Assembly (NCBI GenBank): GCA_031180825.1
Contig: JAPSLM010000007.1
Coordinates: 186,001-250,000 of the forward strand
Origin: Paenibacillus sp.
GTDB lineage: Bacteria; Bacillota; Bacilli; Paenibacillales; NBRC-103111
Direction of reading: 5' to 3'
DNA length: 64,000 nt
In this document: in pieces, positions 35,774 through 44,957 of the stretch
Numbering within the stretch: position 1 is the stretch's first letter
Layout: the number at the start of each line of letters is the position of its first letter
Notes under the pieces: generated by a model
What the model saw: the letters and a program-made list of their open reading frames with translations, nothing else
Databases searched by the model: none
What the model was told of the DNA's origin: nothing
Position numbers and translations under genes: made by a program

Positions 35774-37803
35774 AGATTAACAACCCCCATGCTCTGAATT
35801 TCGACGCTCGGTTCAAGCTCGCTGTATGATAAAACCGGAATATCCTGCATCGTGCGTTCGAGCAGCTGCCTCAAGTACATCCGAATGGTAGGCGACGTGA
35901 GAACGATCGGCTGCTGTCCCGCCTGAAGCAGCTTGGTCACTTGATCGGCAAGCTTCTGGTAAATCACTTGGCTGGACGTCGGATCAAGCGCGAGATAGCT
36001 GCCCTGATCCGATTGCTGTACCGATTCCGCAATCTTCTTCTCAAGCGTCGGCCCGACGGTAATGACTTTCAGCGACTCGCCGCCGGTCGTGTACTGCTGT
36101 GTAATTTGTCTGGACAGCCCCTGCCGCACATATTCCGTCAACACTTCCGGATCCTTCGTGTACGTGCCGTAATCGGCGAGCGTTTCCAGGATCGTGACGA
36201 GGTCGCGAACGGATATTTTTTCGCGGAGCAGCTTGACCAGCACTTTTTGCACATCGCCGATCGACAGAACGTTCGGGATTAAATCTTCGACCAGCGCCGG
36301 GTGATGCTCCTTGACGTTCTCGATAAGCGCCTTCGTTTCTTGGCGGCCCAACAGCTCGTGAGCATGCTTCTTAATAATTTCCGTCAAATGCGTCGCCACG
36401 ACAGATGGCGGGTCGACTACCGTGTAGCCGGAAAGCTCGGCCCGTTCCTTGGTCGCCTCATCAATCCATAACGCCGGGAGCCCGAAGGCCGGCTCCAGCG
36501 TATCGATCCCCGTAATCGAATCGTCGTCGATTCCCGGGCTCATCGCCAAATAGTGGCCGAGAAGCAAATCGCCGCGTGCGACCGTGTTGCCCTTAATTTT
36601 AATGACGTATTCATTCGGACGCAGTTGAATGTTATCGCGAATCCGGATCACCGGTACGACGATTCCGAGCTCGAGAGCGCACTGTCTGCGAATGAGAATG
36701 ACGCGATCGAGCAGGTCGCCGCCCTGCTGCGTATCGGCCAGCGGAATGAGACCGTAGCCGAACTCGAACTCGATCGGATCGACCTGGAGCAAGCCGATGA
36801 CGCTTTCGGGGCTTCGTACTTCTTCGATTTGCTGTTCCTCCTCCAGCTGGACTTCGGCCGCTTGCTTGCGGTTCATCGTCTGCTGCATTTTGTAAGCGGC
36901 AAAGGCAAGCACGGCAGCAATCGGCAGCGTAGTCATCAGATGGATCGGCGTGAAGATGCCCAGCGCCGTAATTGTTCCCGCCACGATATAAAGCAGCTTC
37001 GGATAAGAAAAGATTTGCGATGTCAGGTCGTGCGCCAAGTTTCCTTCGGACGCCGCCCTTGTGACGATAATCCCTGCCGCGGTAGAGATCAGCAGCGCCG
37101 GAATTTGGCTGACGAGACCGTCCCCGATCGTCAGGATCGAGTACAGCTCGCCGGCTTCCTTGATCGACATCCCTTTCATCGCCATACCGATAATCAAGCC
37201 GCCAATAATATTAATGAGCAGCATGATAATGCCGGCGATCGCATCCCCTTTGACGAATTTGCTCGCACCGTCCATCGCGCCGTAAAAGTCGGCTTCGCGT
37301 GAAATTTTCTCGCGGCGTTCTCTGGCCTGCTGTTCGTTAATCAGCCCTGCGTTCAAATCCGCGTCGATGCTCATCTGTTTCCCCGGCATCGCGTCGAGCG
37401 TAAACCGTGCGGCCACCTCGGCGACCCGCTCGGAGCCTTTGGTAATGACGATGAACTGCACCAGCACCAAAATGATAAAGACCACAAAGCCGACGACAAT
37501 GTTGCCTTGGGCAACGAACGAACCGAAGGTGCTGACCACGTTACCCGCGTCCCCATGGGCTAAAATGTTTCTGGTTGTCGATACGTTCAGCGCAAGCCGG
37601 AACAAGGTAGTGATGAGCAGGAGCGACGGAAAGATGGAGAACTGAAGCGCGTCCTGTGTGTTCATGCCGATCAAAATGATCATGAGAGCAGCCGATATGT
37701 TGATAATCAGCAGGACATCCAGCAACCATATCGGCAGCGGGACGACCATCATCAGAACGATGCCGATCACGCCGATCAGCACGACCAGGTCTTTTGCTTT
37801 CAT
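35770..37803 (-). CDS. flhA: Flagellar type III export gate protein FlhA
   Basis: FlhA forms the nonameric ring of the flagellar export gate and is needed for proton-driven secretion. The 677-residue protein has eight predicted N-terminal membrane segments (1-about 320). These include the FHIPEP-family cytoplasmic loop with RFTLDAMPGKQMSIDADLN and a cytosolic four-domain C-terminal half beginning around 330. The start ATG has AAAGGAGGACACC upstream. It lies between flhB and flhF as in B. subtilis. Confidence 0.97.
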   Translation of the reverse strand: MKAKDLVVLIGVIGIVLMMVVPLPIWLLDVLLIINISAALMIILIGMNTQDALQFSIFPSLLLITTLFRLALNVSTTRNILAHGDAGNVVSTFGSFVAQGNIVVGFVVFIILVLVQFIVITKGSERVAEVAARFTLDAMPGKQMSIDADLNAGLINEQQARERREKISREADFYGAMDGASKFVKGDAIAGIIMLLINIIGGLIIGMAMKGMSIKEAGELYSILTIGDGLVSQIPALLISTAAGIIVTRAASEGNLAHDLTSQIFSYPKLLYIVAGTITALGIFTPIHLMTTLPIAAVLAFAAYKMQQTMNRKQAAEVQLEEEQQIEEVRSPESVIGLLQVDPIEFEFGYGLIPLADTQQGGDLLDRVILIRRQCALELGIVVPVIRIRDNIQLRPNEYVIKIKGNTVARGDLLLGHYLAMSPGIDDDSITGIDTLEPAFGLPALWIDEATKERAELSGYTVVDPPSVVATHLTEIIKKHAHELLGRQETKALIENVKEHHPALVEDLIPNVLSIGDVQKVLVKLLREKISVRDLVTILETLADYGTYTKDPEVLTEYVRQGLSRQITQQYTTGGESLKVITVGPTLEKKIAESVQQSDQGSYLALDPTSSQVIYQKLADQVTKLLQAGQQPIVLTSPTIRMYLRQLLERTMQDIPVLSYSELEPSVEIQSMGVVNL

Positions 37804-37827
37804 TGCAGGGTGTCCTCCTTTCCGGGA

Positions 37828-38919
37828 TTAATTCGCTTTTCCTTTAACTTTGTATACGTAAGCCAGCACCTCGGCTACGGCCTGAAACATATCGGCCGGT
37901 ATCGATTCTCCGATCTCGACCTGCGCGTATAACTCGCGGGCGAGCGGTTTGTTTTCCATGGTTATGATGCCGTTATCTTTGGCAATCTGCCTTATCTTCA
38001 AGGCGATGTAATCGGTCCCCTTGGCGATAACGGTAGGCGCCTGCATTTTGGAGGCATCGTATTGAAGCGCGACGGCAAAGTGCGTCGGGTTCGTGATGAT
38101 GACGTCCGCTTTAGGAACGTCCTGCATCATCCGCTGCAGAGCCATACGGCGCTGTTTCTCGCGGATCTTTCCTTTAATCAGCGGATCCCCTTCCGTTTTC
38201 TTATATTCGTCTTTAATATCCTGCTTGGACATCCGCAAGCTCTTCTCATGCTCGTAGCGCTGGTAAATGTAATCCAAAATCGACATAACGATCAAAATCA
38301 ACCCGATTTTAATCCCCAATTGCAATGTCAAGGAAGCCGTGAAAGCGATGATTTCTTCCAGCGGCAGCCGCGCAAGCTGCAATATATTGTCCTTTTCCGC
38401 CATTAGCGTCGTATAGACGACAACGCCGATCACCGTCATCTTCAGCACCGATTTGAGAAAATCGACGAGGGCCCGCATGGAGAACAGCCGCTTCGCCCCT
38501 TCAATGGGGTTAATTTTGCTGAACTTCATCATGAGCGGATCACCGGTAAACAAAAAGCCGATCTGCACATAGTTACCGGCAACGCCGATGACCATTGAGA
38601 TCAAAAAAATCGGGCCGAGAATCAGAAGCATTTGCAGGGCGATCTTTTCAAACAACACCATGCTGTTATCCAAGGTGACGTTCATATTGAGAAAGTCGAT
38701 AAAGATCGAGCGAAACAAACCGACGAGCCGCTCTTTCATATAGCCTCCGAACAAGAAAAACGATAAAAAGGAGAAGAACAAGATGAAGGCGGCCGGCACT
38801 TCCATGCTTTTGGCCACTTGCCCTTTTTTACGGGCTTCTTGTTTTTTCTTAGGCGTCGCCGCTTCCGTTTTCTCTCCCGAGAACAATTGCAAATCCAGCT
38901 TTAAACGCAATGCAGCCAC
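37828..38919 (-). CDS. flhB: Flagellar export switch protein FlhB
   Basis: FlhB sets export specificity from rod/hook to filament after autocleavage. With the GTG at 38919 (AGGAGG six bases upstream) it has 363 residues: the LDLQLFSGEKTEAATPKKKQEARKKG start, four membrane segments, and the self-cleavage motif NPTH in VIITNPTHFAVAL near residue 277. The open frame five codons further upstream would overlap its own ribosome site and is rejected. It follows fliR. Confidence 0.96.
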   Translation of the reverse strand: MAALRLKLDLQLFSGEKTEAATPKKKQEARKKGQVAKSMEVPAAFILFFSFLSFFLFGGYMKERLVGLFRSIFIDFLNMNVTLDNSMVLFEKIALQMLLILGPIFLISMVIGVAGNYVQIGFLFTGDPLMMKFSKINPIEGAKRLFSMRALVDFLKSVLKMTVIGVVVYTTLMAEKDNILQLARLPLEEIIAFTASLTLQLGIKIGLILIVMSILDYIYQRYEHEKSLRMSKQDIKDEYKKTEGDPLIKGKIREKQRRMALQRMMQDVPKADVIITNPTHFAVALQYDASKMQAPTVIAKGTDYIALKIRQIAKDNGIITMENKPLARELYAQVEIGESIPADMFQAVAEVLAYVYKVKGKAN

Positions 38920-38937
38920 GGCCTGCCTCCTCACTCG

Positions 38938-39720
38938 CTAATTGCCGGCGAACAATCCGAAAAACTTGGTCATCGTTTCCAGCATGGTCGCGAATTTCTC
39001 TTTGTAGATCAATTCGTATCCCGGAAACAAGAGAAGCAGCAAAATAAAACCAACGATAATCTTCACCGGAATCCCGATGACAAAAATATTGAACTGCGGG
39101 GCTACCCGAGCGAGAAGCCCGAGACCGACATCGGTCAAAAACATCGCCACGACAAGCGGCGCCGCCATTTGAAAGCTTATGGCAAACACCTGAGAGAACG
39201 TCTTCAGCATAAAGTCCGAAAGCTGTCCGTTATAATTTTTGACAAACAAATCGTTGTTCAAAGGAATCCATTCGTAGCTGCGCATAATTCCTTCGAGCAA
39301 GTAATGGTGGCCGTCGAAGCTCAGGAACAGCAGCATGGCGATCATGTACTTCAGGTTGCCCAGAATCGGACTTTGCGCTCCTGTCAGCGGATCGATCACG
39401 TTCGCTATACCGAACCCCATCTGAAGGTCGATGAACGATCCGGCGATCTGAACGACCTGAAAGAACATATACGCTATAAACCCAAGGCTTAGTCCCACAA
39501 GCACTTCCCGAAAGACGGAAAGAATATACAGCGAATCCATAGCCGCCGGCGCCGCCAGTCCGATACTGAAGTAGGTAATGAGTGCAACGAAAAACGATAG
39601 CCCTACCTTCAGCTGCATCGGCACATTACGAGCCGCAAACACGGGAGCAACGACAAAAAACGAAGAAATCCGACAAAAAAACAACAAAAATCCGGGAAGA
39701 TACTGCAAAACGAACTCCAT
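38938..39720 (-). CDS. fliR: Flagellar export gate protein FliR
   Basis: FliR forms the export gate core with FliP and FliQ. The 260-residue product is mostly hydrophobic, with about six membrane-embedded segments and the family pattern LLFFCRISSFFVVAPVF near the start, GLSLGFIAYMFFQVVQIAG and VKIIVGFILLLLLFPGYE near the end. The ATG at 39720 is preferred to a GTG three codons upstream. Spacing to fliQ is 12 bases. Confidence 0.95.
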   Translation of the reverse strand: MEFVLQYLPGFLLFFCRISSFFVVAPVFAARNVPMQLKVGLSFFVALITYFSIGLAAPAAMDSLYILSVFREVLVGLSLGFIAYMFFQVVQIAGSFIDLQMGFGIANVIDPLTGAQSPILGNLKYMIAMLLFLSFDGHHYLLEGIMRSYEWIPLNNDLFVKNYNGQLSDFMLKTFSQVFAISFQMAAPLVVAMFLTDVGLGLLARVAPQFNIFVIGIPVKIIVGFILLLLLFPGYELIYKEKFATMLETMTKFFGLFAGN

Positions 39721-39732
39721 TCCACCCACAAC

Positions 39733-40002
39733 CTATCCCACGTATTTATAGAGGTTATTTAACAGATTATAGGTAAAATCAACGAGCGTCGTCAGTATCC
39801 AAGGACCGAATATAAGTATCGCAAGCAGCACAACGACGATTTTCGGAACAAAGGCAAGGGTCTGCTCCTGGATTTGCGTCGTCGCTTGAAACACACTGAC
39901 GATCAAGCCGACCACCAGCGCAAGCACCATCATCGGAGCGCTGGCTTTGAGCGTAGTGTACACCGCTTCTCCGGCCAATCTGATTACAAATTCCGAGCTC
40001 AA
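39733..40002 (-). CDS. fliQ: Flagellar export gate protein FliQ
   Basis: FliQ is a two-helix subunit of the FliPQR export gate. The TTG at 40002, six bases after GGGAGGAG, gives 89 residues, the usual family size, with two hydrophobic segments (SAPMMVLALVVGLIVSVFQA and the LAILIFGPWILTTLVDF region) and the QATTQIQEQTLAFVPK loop. The open frame continues 27 codons upstream through the fliP-fliQ junction but is not family-like. Confidence 0.94.
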   Translation of the reverse strand: MSSEFVIRLAGEAVYTTLKASAPMMVLALVVGLIVSVFQATTQIQEQTLAFVPKIVVVLLAILIFGPWILTTLVDFTYNLLNNLYKYVG

Positions 40003-40027
40003 TGTGCTCTCCTCCCGGCTGGTCCGT

Positions 40028-40792
40028 CTATGTATTGTAACTGAGCAGAAGCGAACGAACGACGAGATACCAACCGTCCACAAGAATGAACAGCAAAATT
40101 TTGAACGGCAACGAAATCATGACCGGCGGCAGCATCATCATCCCCATCGCCATCAGCGTGCTGGCAATGACCATATCAATGACCAAAAACGGAATAAAGA
40201 TCATAAAGCCCATCTGAAACGCCGTCTTTAACTCGCTGATGGCGTAAGCGGGAACAAGTGCCGTAAGCGGCGTGTCTTCCACTCCGCTGGGCCGTGGCGC
40301 CTTGGTGTAATCCAGGAACAGCTTCAAGTCTTTCTCCCGGGTATGCTGAAACATGAACTTTTTGATCGATACGGATGCTTTCTCCAGCGCTGCCGTCTGG
40401 GTCAGCTCCCCCTTGAGATATGGCTGCACGGCCGTTTGGTTGATATCTCCAAGCGTTGGCGCCATGATGAAAAAGGTCAGAAATAACGCAAGACCGATCA
40501 GCAGTTGGTTCGGCGGCATCTGCTGCGTACCGAGCGACGTCCGGACAAAGCCGAGCACGATGACAATTCGGGTAAAGCTGGTCATCAAAATCAGAATGGC
40601 CGGAGCGATGCTGAGAATGGTAATCAGCAGCACAATGGTAATGGCGCTCGAAGCCCCCTGCGGATTGTCGGATGTCCCGATATCGATGTTGATTCCGGGA
40701 ATCGGATCGGCCGCATAGGCGGGGCTTGCGAGCGAACCGCACAGAACAAGAAAAATCAGCAGGAAAATGAGCCTCTTATTGAATTTCATCAT
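40028..40792 (-). CDS. fliP: Flagellar export gate protein FliP
   Basis: FliP is the main subunit of the export gate pore. The 254-residue precursor has a cleavable signal peptide (about 1-27, ending SPAYA-AD). Membrane segments follow with LMTSFTRIVIVLGFVRTSLG (the FliP signature), PPNQLLIGLALFLTFF and the C-terminal GMMMLPPVMISLPFKI. Two ATGs are adjacent; the first overlaps the fliO stop as ATGA. Confidence 0.96.
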   Translation of the reverse strand: MMKFNKRLIFLLIFLVLCGSLASPAYAADPIPGINIDIGTSDNPQGASSAITIVLLITILSIAPAILILMTSFTRIVIVLGFVRTSLGTQQMPPNQLLIGLALFLTFFIMAPTLGDINQTAVQPYLKGELTQTAALEKASVSIKKFMFQHTREKDLKLFLDYTKAPRPSGVEDTPLTALVPAYAISELKTAFQMGFMIFIPFLVIDMVIASTLMAMGMMMLPPVMISLPFKILLFILVDGWYLVVRSLLLSYNT

Positions 40793-41439
40793 TTATCATT
40801 CAACCGATCTGAAGTAGTGTCTTGCTTGAGGAGCTGCTCCATTTGCTTTTTCTGATCCGACATATGCTGGATTTTTGTGTGAAACACCTCTTGGAACGAG
40901 GCTGTCACTTCCATCTCTTCCTCCACTGCCGGCTTGTTGCGAAGCTTTTTGAGCCACCCTCCGATGGAATCGAAGGCCGGGCCCGCAAATGACGGACCGG
41001 AGGACATCAGCTCCGTAATCAAAGCGACCTCGGTTTCGTCCTCGATTTTTTCGAGCAGCTGAATGTTCTCCCCGACTCCGACGATATAAAGCGAACGCCC
41101 GATTTCGACAACTTGAATCGATTTATTTTGCCCGAGCGGCAATCCGCCCAGGGATCGAATCGACCGCCCGGATAAAAATTTATTTTTCTGTGAAATCATC
41201 TTCACGATGATCAGAAAAATTCCGATAATAAGTAGAAGAAAAAAAAGGACTTGGAAGATCATCCAGAACGTGCTCCCTGAACCGCCTTCCGTTACAAGTC
41301 GATCCGGCGTTCCCAGCATTCCCGCCCCGGAAGGGGCCGGGCTTTCCGATTCCGCGAAACAAACAGCAGCAGGCCATACTGCTGTTTGCATCCAAACCAG
41401 GGCAACACCGGACGATAACTTGGTCATGAGTCTTCTCAA
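40789..41439 (-). CDS. fliO: Flagellar biosynthetic protein FliO (FliZ)
   Basis: FliO scaffolds assembly of the FliP ring. The 216-residue protein has a possible signal peptide (1-29), a short periplasm-side region, one membrane segment (about 59-82, IFQVLFFLLLIIGIFLIIV), and the cytosolic FliO domain with LGGLPLGQNKSIQVVEIGRSLYIVGVGENI. The start is TTG at 41439 or ATG four codons downstream. It lies between cheY and fliP, the usual FliO slot. Confidence 0.88.
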   Translation of the reverse strand: MRRLMTKLSSGVALVWMQTAVWPAAVCFAESESPAPSGAGMLGTPDRLVTEGGSGSTFWMIFQVLFFLLLIIGIFLIIVKMISQKNKFLSGRSIRSLGGLPLGQNKSIQVVEIGRSLYIVGVGENIQLLEKIEDETEVALITELMSSGPSFAGPAFDSIGGWLKKLRNKPAVEEEMEVTASFQEVFHTKIQHMSDQKKQMEQLLKQDTTSDRLNDK

Positions 41440-41495
41440 CGTTTCACTTTCCTTTCAAATTTGCGCAAGACCCACCGTTTAACCTCGCAGATGAC

Positions 41496-41858
41496 TTATC
41501 CCAAGGTTTTCTTAATCGCTTCAATAACACGGTCCGCCTGAAACGGCTTGACGATGAAATCTTTGGCGCCTGCCTGGATCGCATCGATAACCATGGCCTG
41601 CTGCCCCATTGCGGAACACATAATGACCTTGGCATTTCCATCGATTTTCTTAATTTCTTTAAGCGCTTGGATTCCGTCCATTTCCGGCATCGTGATGTCC
41701 ATCGTCACCAGATCGGGGCGGAGCTCTTTAAATTTTTCAATCGCTTGTGCGCCGTCGTTCGCTTCTCCGCAAACTTCGTAGCCGTTTTTCGTTAAAATAT
41801 CGCGGATCATCATTCTCATAAATGCTGCGTCGTCTACAATCAAAATACGGTTTGCCAT
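41496..41858 (-). CDS. cheY: Chemotaxis response regulator CheY
   Basis: CheY-P binds the flagellar switch; in Gram-positive bacteria it promotes smooth swimming. The 120-residue single receiver domain has acidic residues Asp9-Asp10, phospho-acceptor Asp54 in LVTMDITMPEMDG, and Lys104 in DFIVKPF. It is placed between fliY and fliO, as in B. subtilis. Confidence 0.97.
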   Translation of the reverse strand: MANRILIVDDAAFMRMMIRDILTKNGYEVCGEANDGAQAIEKFKELRPDLVTMDITMPEMDGIQALKEIKKIDGNAKVIMCSAMGQQAMVIDAIQAGAKDFIVKPFQADRVIEAIKKTLG

Positions 41859-41907
41859 GGGTAACCATTCCTCCTATAGATGCTTGAGTGTTCTTGTTGG
41901 TTGCTTT

Positions 41908-43170
41908 TTATTGTAATTTTTGAATCCGATCCCATTGATTCACAATATCCGTCACGCGGACACCGAAGTTTTCGTCAATGACGACGACTTCGCCTTTGGC
42001 GATCAATTTGTTATTGACTAAAATATCGACAGGTTCTCCGGCTAGCTTGTCCAGCTCGATGATCGATCCTTGGGACAATTCGAGAATGTCCTTAATGACC
42101 TTATGCGTCCGTCCCAGCTCGACCGTCACTTTAAGCGGGATATCCAGCAGCAGATTTAAGTTCGTATCTTCTGCAGGAGACAGCTGCGGCTGACTGAAAT
42201 TGGAAAATTGAGCCGGTTGGACATTCACTCCCCGCGCCGTCGGAACACCGTAGTTGGCCGGCTGCGGCGGATAAGCTTGCGCTGCAGGCGGGGTCATCGG
42301 CGGCTGGTATGCCGGCTGCTGATGATCGTGCTGCGGCGGCGGTTGATGCCCTGCCGGAGGCTGCGCGTAAGGATCTTGCCCGTAGGCGCTCGGCGCGGCA
42401 AAGGATGGCTGCTCCGGTGCCGGTTGGGAAACGGGCGCGGACTGTGCAGGCGCGGGTGCTGGTTCCTCTGTTGCGTCTCCACCTCCCATTAAAGTAGACA
42501 CCATCTCTCTCGCGAAAGGGACCGGCAGCAGCTGCATGATGCTCGAATCGATCAAATCGCCGATCTTCAGCCGGAAAGAGATTTTGATAAATACATCTTC
42601 TGGAGGCAGGGAGGCAGTTCCTTCCCCCGACGCTAAATTTAATATGTCGATTCCCGGCGGCGAAATATTGACAAACCGGTTAAAGATCGTCGACATCGAT
42701 GTAGCGGACGAACCCATCATTTGGTTCATCGCTTCCTGAACCGCGCTGATATGAATTTCGCTGAGCTCTTCCGTTTGTCCCGTACCGTCTCCGCCCATCA
42801 TCAAATCGGCGATGACCTGCGCATCCCGGGTTTTGATCACCAGAAGGTTGATCCCGTGAAATCCGTCGACATAGTTTACATGAACGGCCACATGCGGCTT
42901 CGGAAACTCATCGGCGAGTTCGGACTGGGCAATAATGGATACTTTCGGAGTCGTAATATCCACCTTTTTGCCAAGCAGGGTGGAAAGGGCGGTCGCCGCG
43001 CTTCCGAACGTAATGTTTCCGATTTCGCCAAGCGCATCTTGCTCCAAAGAAGACAAATAATCTTCTACTTGAGGAACAAACTCGGAAATAGCGGAGGAGC
43101 CGCTATCGCCCGATTGTCTCAATAGCGCATCGATCTCTTCTTGAGACAAATAATCCTTGTTATTCGTCAC
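41908..43170 (-). CDS. fliY: Flagellar switch protein and CheY-P phosphatase FliY
   Basis: FliY is the Gram-positive FliN-type switch protein with an added phosphatase domain. The 420-residue product has an N-terminal CheY-P-binding peptide LSQEEIDALL (8-17), and a CheC-like domain with two active motifs (Glu49/Asn52 in LGEIGNITFGSAA; Glu146/Asn149 in AVQEAMNQMMGSS). A Pro/Gln-rich linker (about 240-325) and a C-terminal SpoA/FliN domain (DIPLKVTVELGRTHKVIKDI) follow. The GTG at 43170 overlaps the fliM end by 11 bases and has GGAG nine bases upstream. Confidence 0.94.
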   Translation of the reverse strand: MTNNKDYLSQEEIDALLRQSGDSGSSAISEFVPQVEDYLSSLEQDALGEIGNITFGSAATALSTLLGKKVDITTPKVSIIAQSELADEFPKPHVAVHVNYVDGFHGINLLVIKTRDAQVIADLMMGGDGTGQTEELSEIHISAVQEAMNQMMGSSATSMSTIFNRFVNISPPGIDILNLASGEGTASLPPEDVFIKISFRLKIGDLIDSSIMQLLPVPFAREMVSTLMGGGDATEEPAPAPAQSAPVSQPAPEQPSFAAPSAYGQDPYAQPPAGHQPPPQHDHQQPAYQPPMTPPAAQAYPPQPANYGVPTARGVNVQPAQFSNFSQPQLSPAEDTNLNLLLDIPLKVTVELGRTHKVIKDILELSQGSIIELDKLAGEPVDILVNNKLIAKGEVVVIDENFGVRVTDIVNQWDRIQKLQ

Positions 43171-44161
43171 TCTCTTCCACTCCTTCTTCTTGGACAATCT
43201 CGCTGATTTGGACAGCCAGCTTGCCTCGCGTCGTTCCGGGACTGCCGTAAAACTTCAGCTTTTCGCCTATTCGAATATCTAACGGTTCGTTCACGGATTT
43301 GCCAAGCGTGATGACGTCCCCGGCGTTAAGGTTCAAAAATTCCCTCACGGAAATTTGTGAGGACCCCAGCTCCGCGATAATCGGCAGTTTCGCCTTATGC
43401 AGCCTGGATTGCAGAGCCGTCAGCTCCTCCGGCGCGCTTGTTTTTTTCTGGGAAACGAACCAATGGTGCACCGACAGTCGCGGCATAATCGGTTCGATGA
43501 CGACATGCGGGATACACAGGTTGATCATCCCGGTCGTGTCGCCGATTTTGGTGCTGAGCGAGATCAGCGCGATTGTTTCGTTCGGCGATACAATCTGCAT
43601 AAATTGCGGATTCGTTTCGAGCGCCTCCAGCCGCGGAGACAAATCGATCACCGTCTTCCATGCCTCCTGCAAACTGTCAAAGGCCCGGCTGAAAATCCGT
43701 TCGATGACAATGGTCTCGATCTCGGTCAAGGCATTGATTTTCGTTGGAGATGTCCCCGCTCCGCCTAACAGCCGGTCCAGCATCGCAAAGGCTACGTTCG
43801 GATGGACCTCCAGCACCATGCGGCCTTCGAGCGGCTCCGCTTCGAAGATGTTCAGAATCGTCATCTTCGGAATGGACCGGATGAACTCGTCGTAAGGCAG
43901 CTGTTCGACCTGCACGACGTTGATCTGGACAAAGGTTCTGAGCTGGGCGGAAAAATATGTAGTCAAATACCGGGCAAAGTTTTCATGAATTCGGGTTAAG
44001 CTCCGGATATGATCCTTGGAGAAACGTACGGCTCTTTTAAAATCGTAAACCCGTATTTTTTTCTGCGTCTCTTCCTTTTTAAGCTCCTCCGCATCCATTT
44101 CCCCGGAAGAAAGCGCCGCCAGCAGGGCGTCAATCTCATTCTGTGAAAGAACATCAACCAT
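43160..44161 (-). CDS. fliM: Flagellar motor switch protein FliM
   Basis: FliM forms the C-ring wall and binds CheY-P. The 333-residue protein starts with the CheY-binding peptide VDVLSQNEIDALLAALSSGE, then has the middle CheC-like domain (without phosphatase residues; LTRIHENFARYLTTYFSAQLR) and a C-terminal SpoA domain (GDVITLGKSVNEPLDIRIG). The ATG at 44161 has AAAGGAGGTGACGCTA upstream. It is followed by fliY. Confidence 0.97.
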   Translation of the reverse strand: MVDVLSQNEIDALLAALSSGEMDAEELKKEETQKKIRVYDFKRAVRFSKDHIRSLTRIHENFARYLTTYFSAQLRTFVQINVVQVEQLPYDEFIRSIPKMTILNIFEAEPLEGRMVLEVHPNVAFAMLDRLLGGAGTSPTKINALTEIETIVIERIFSRAFDSLQEAWKTVIDLSPRLEALETNPQFMQIVSPNETIALISLSTKIGDTTGMINLCIPHVVIEPIMPRLSVHHWFVSQKKTSAPEELTALQSRLHKAKLPIIAELGSSQISVREFLNLNAGDVITLGKSVNEPLDIRIGEKLKFYGSPGTTRGKLAVQISEIVQEEGVEESDE

Positions 44162-44200
44162 TAGCGTCACCTCCTTTGAACTGCTGCAGCTGCTATGTAG

Positions 44201-44680
44201 TTATGGGAGTACGAAATCCGTAATCAAAATTTGATTCATTTTTCCCGCTTGGAGAAGAGGGTTCATTTTATTCATAAGGGCGGAAGTGAGATTGTCGAAG
44301 CCTTTGCTTCCCGATACTTGCTCCGGTGTCATATCGGAAAGCGTTTGAATGACGATGGCCTTCATTTGGCTGTCCAGCTTCTCAAACTCTTCCTTGGCCT
44401 TCTTGTTTTCAAGTTCAAAGGCAAAGCTCAGTTTAATGAATTTGCCATTGCCCCCGGCCAAATTGGTAAGCACGTCTTTCATGATGACTGTATTTTGCTT
44501 GACCTCATCCGGGGTCAGCTTTTTGGCTTGTTTTACGTCGCGGGCAGAACTTTGCGCCTGCTCTTGAGGATTCTGATTCGCTTTATCCATGTAGTTCCAC
44601 AGGACGAACGCAGCCGTCAATATCAATGTAATCGCAATAAGAATAGCAACAATCATAATGAAAATTCTGCTTTTAAACAA
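44201..44680 (-). CDS. fliL: Flagellar basal body-associated protein FliL
   Basis: FliL surrounds the stator at the motor and supports torque. The 159-residue product has one N-terminal membrane segment (about 5-28, IFIMIVAILIAITLILTAAF), a Gln/Lys-rich linker, and the conserved FliL domain with LTNLAGGNGKFIKLSFAFEL and QILITDFVLP at the end. The start is TTG at 44680 with GGAGGGG upstream. It lies directly after flbD. Confidence 0.94.
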   Translation of the reverse strand: MFKSRIFIMIVAILIAITLILTAAFVLWNYMDKANQNPQEQAQSSARDVKQAKKLTPDEVKQNTVIMKDVLTNLAGGNGKFIKLSFAFELENKKAKEEFEKLDSQMKAIVIQTLSDMTPEQVSGSKGFDNLTSALMNKMNPLLQAGKMNQILITDFVLP

Positions 44681-44681
44681 C

Positions 44682-44903
44682 TTAAGACCCCTCCGAATCC
44701 AGGCTCTTCACCGTACCGCCGACAAGACCTACGGTTTGCAAAAAGCGGTGTACGGTGTCCATTACTTCCGTCACCGGCTCGAGCACCATGATTTTTTTAC
44801 CGGTCACCAGCGTGATCATAGTGTCCGGCGTTTCTTCGATTGATTCGATCAAAAGCGCGTTCAGGACGATTGCTTTCCCATTAAGCCGTGTCAGGCGGAC
44901 CAT
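44682..44903 (-). CDS. flbD: Flagellar FlbD family protein (SwrD)
   Basis: This 73-residue protein matches the small FlbD/SwrD family: VRLTRLNGKAIVLNALLIES, EETPDTMITLVTGKKIMVLE and a C-terminal helix. SwrD in B. subtilis raises motor power by supporting stator function. It sits between the flgG/hook gene and fliL, the same position as in B. subtilis. Confidence 0.92.
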   Translation of the reverse strand: MVRLTRLNGKAIVLNALLIESIEETPDTMITLVTGKKIMVLEPVTEVMDTVHRFLQTVGLVGGTVKSLDSEGS

Positions 44904-44957
44904 CGGTTACCTCCGAAAGGATAAAATCGGGGGAGATTCCCTCCCCCTCGAAGCAAA

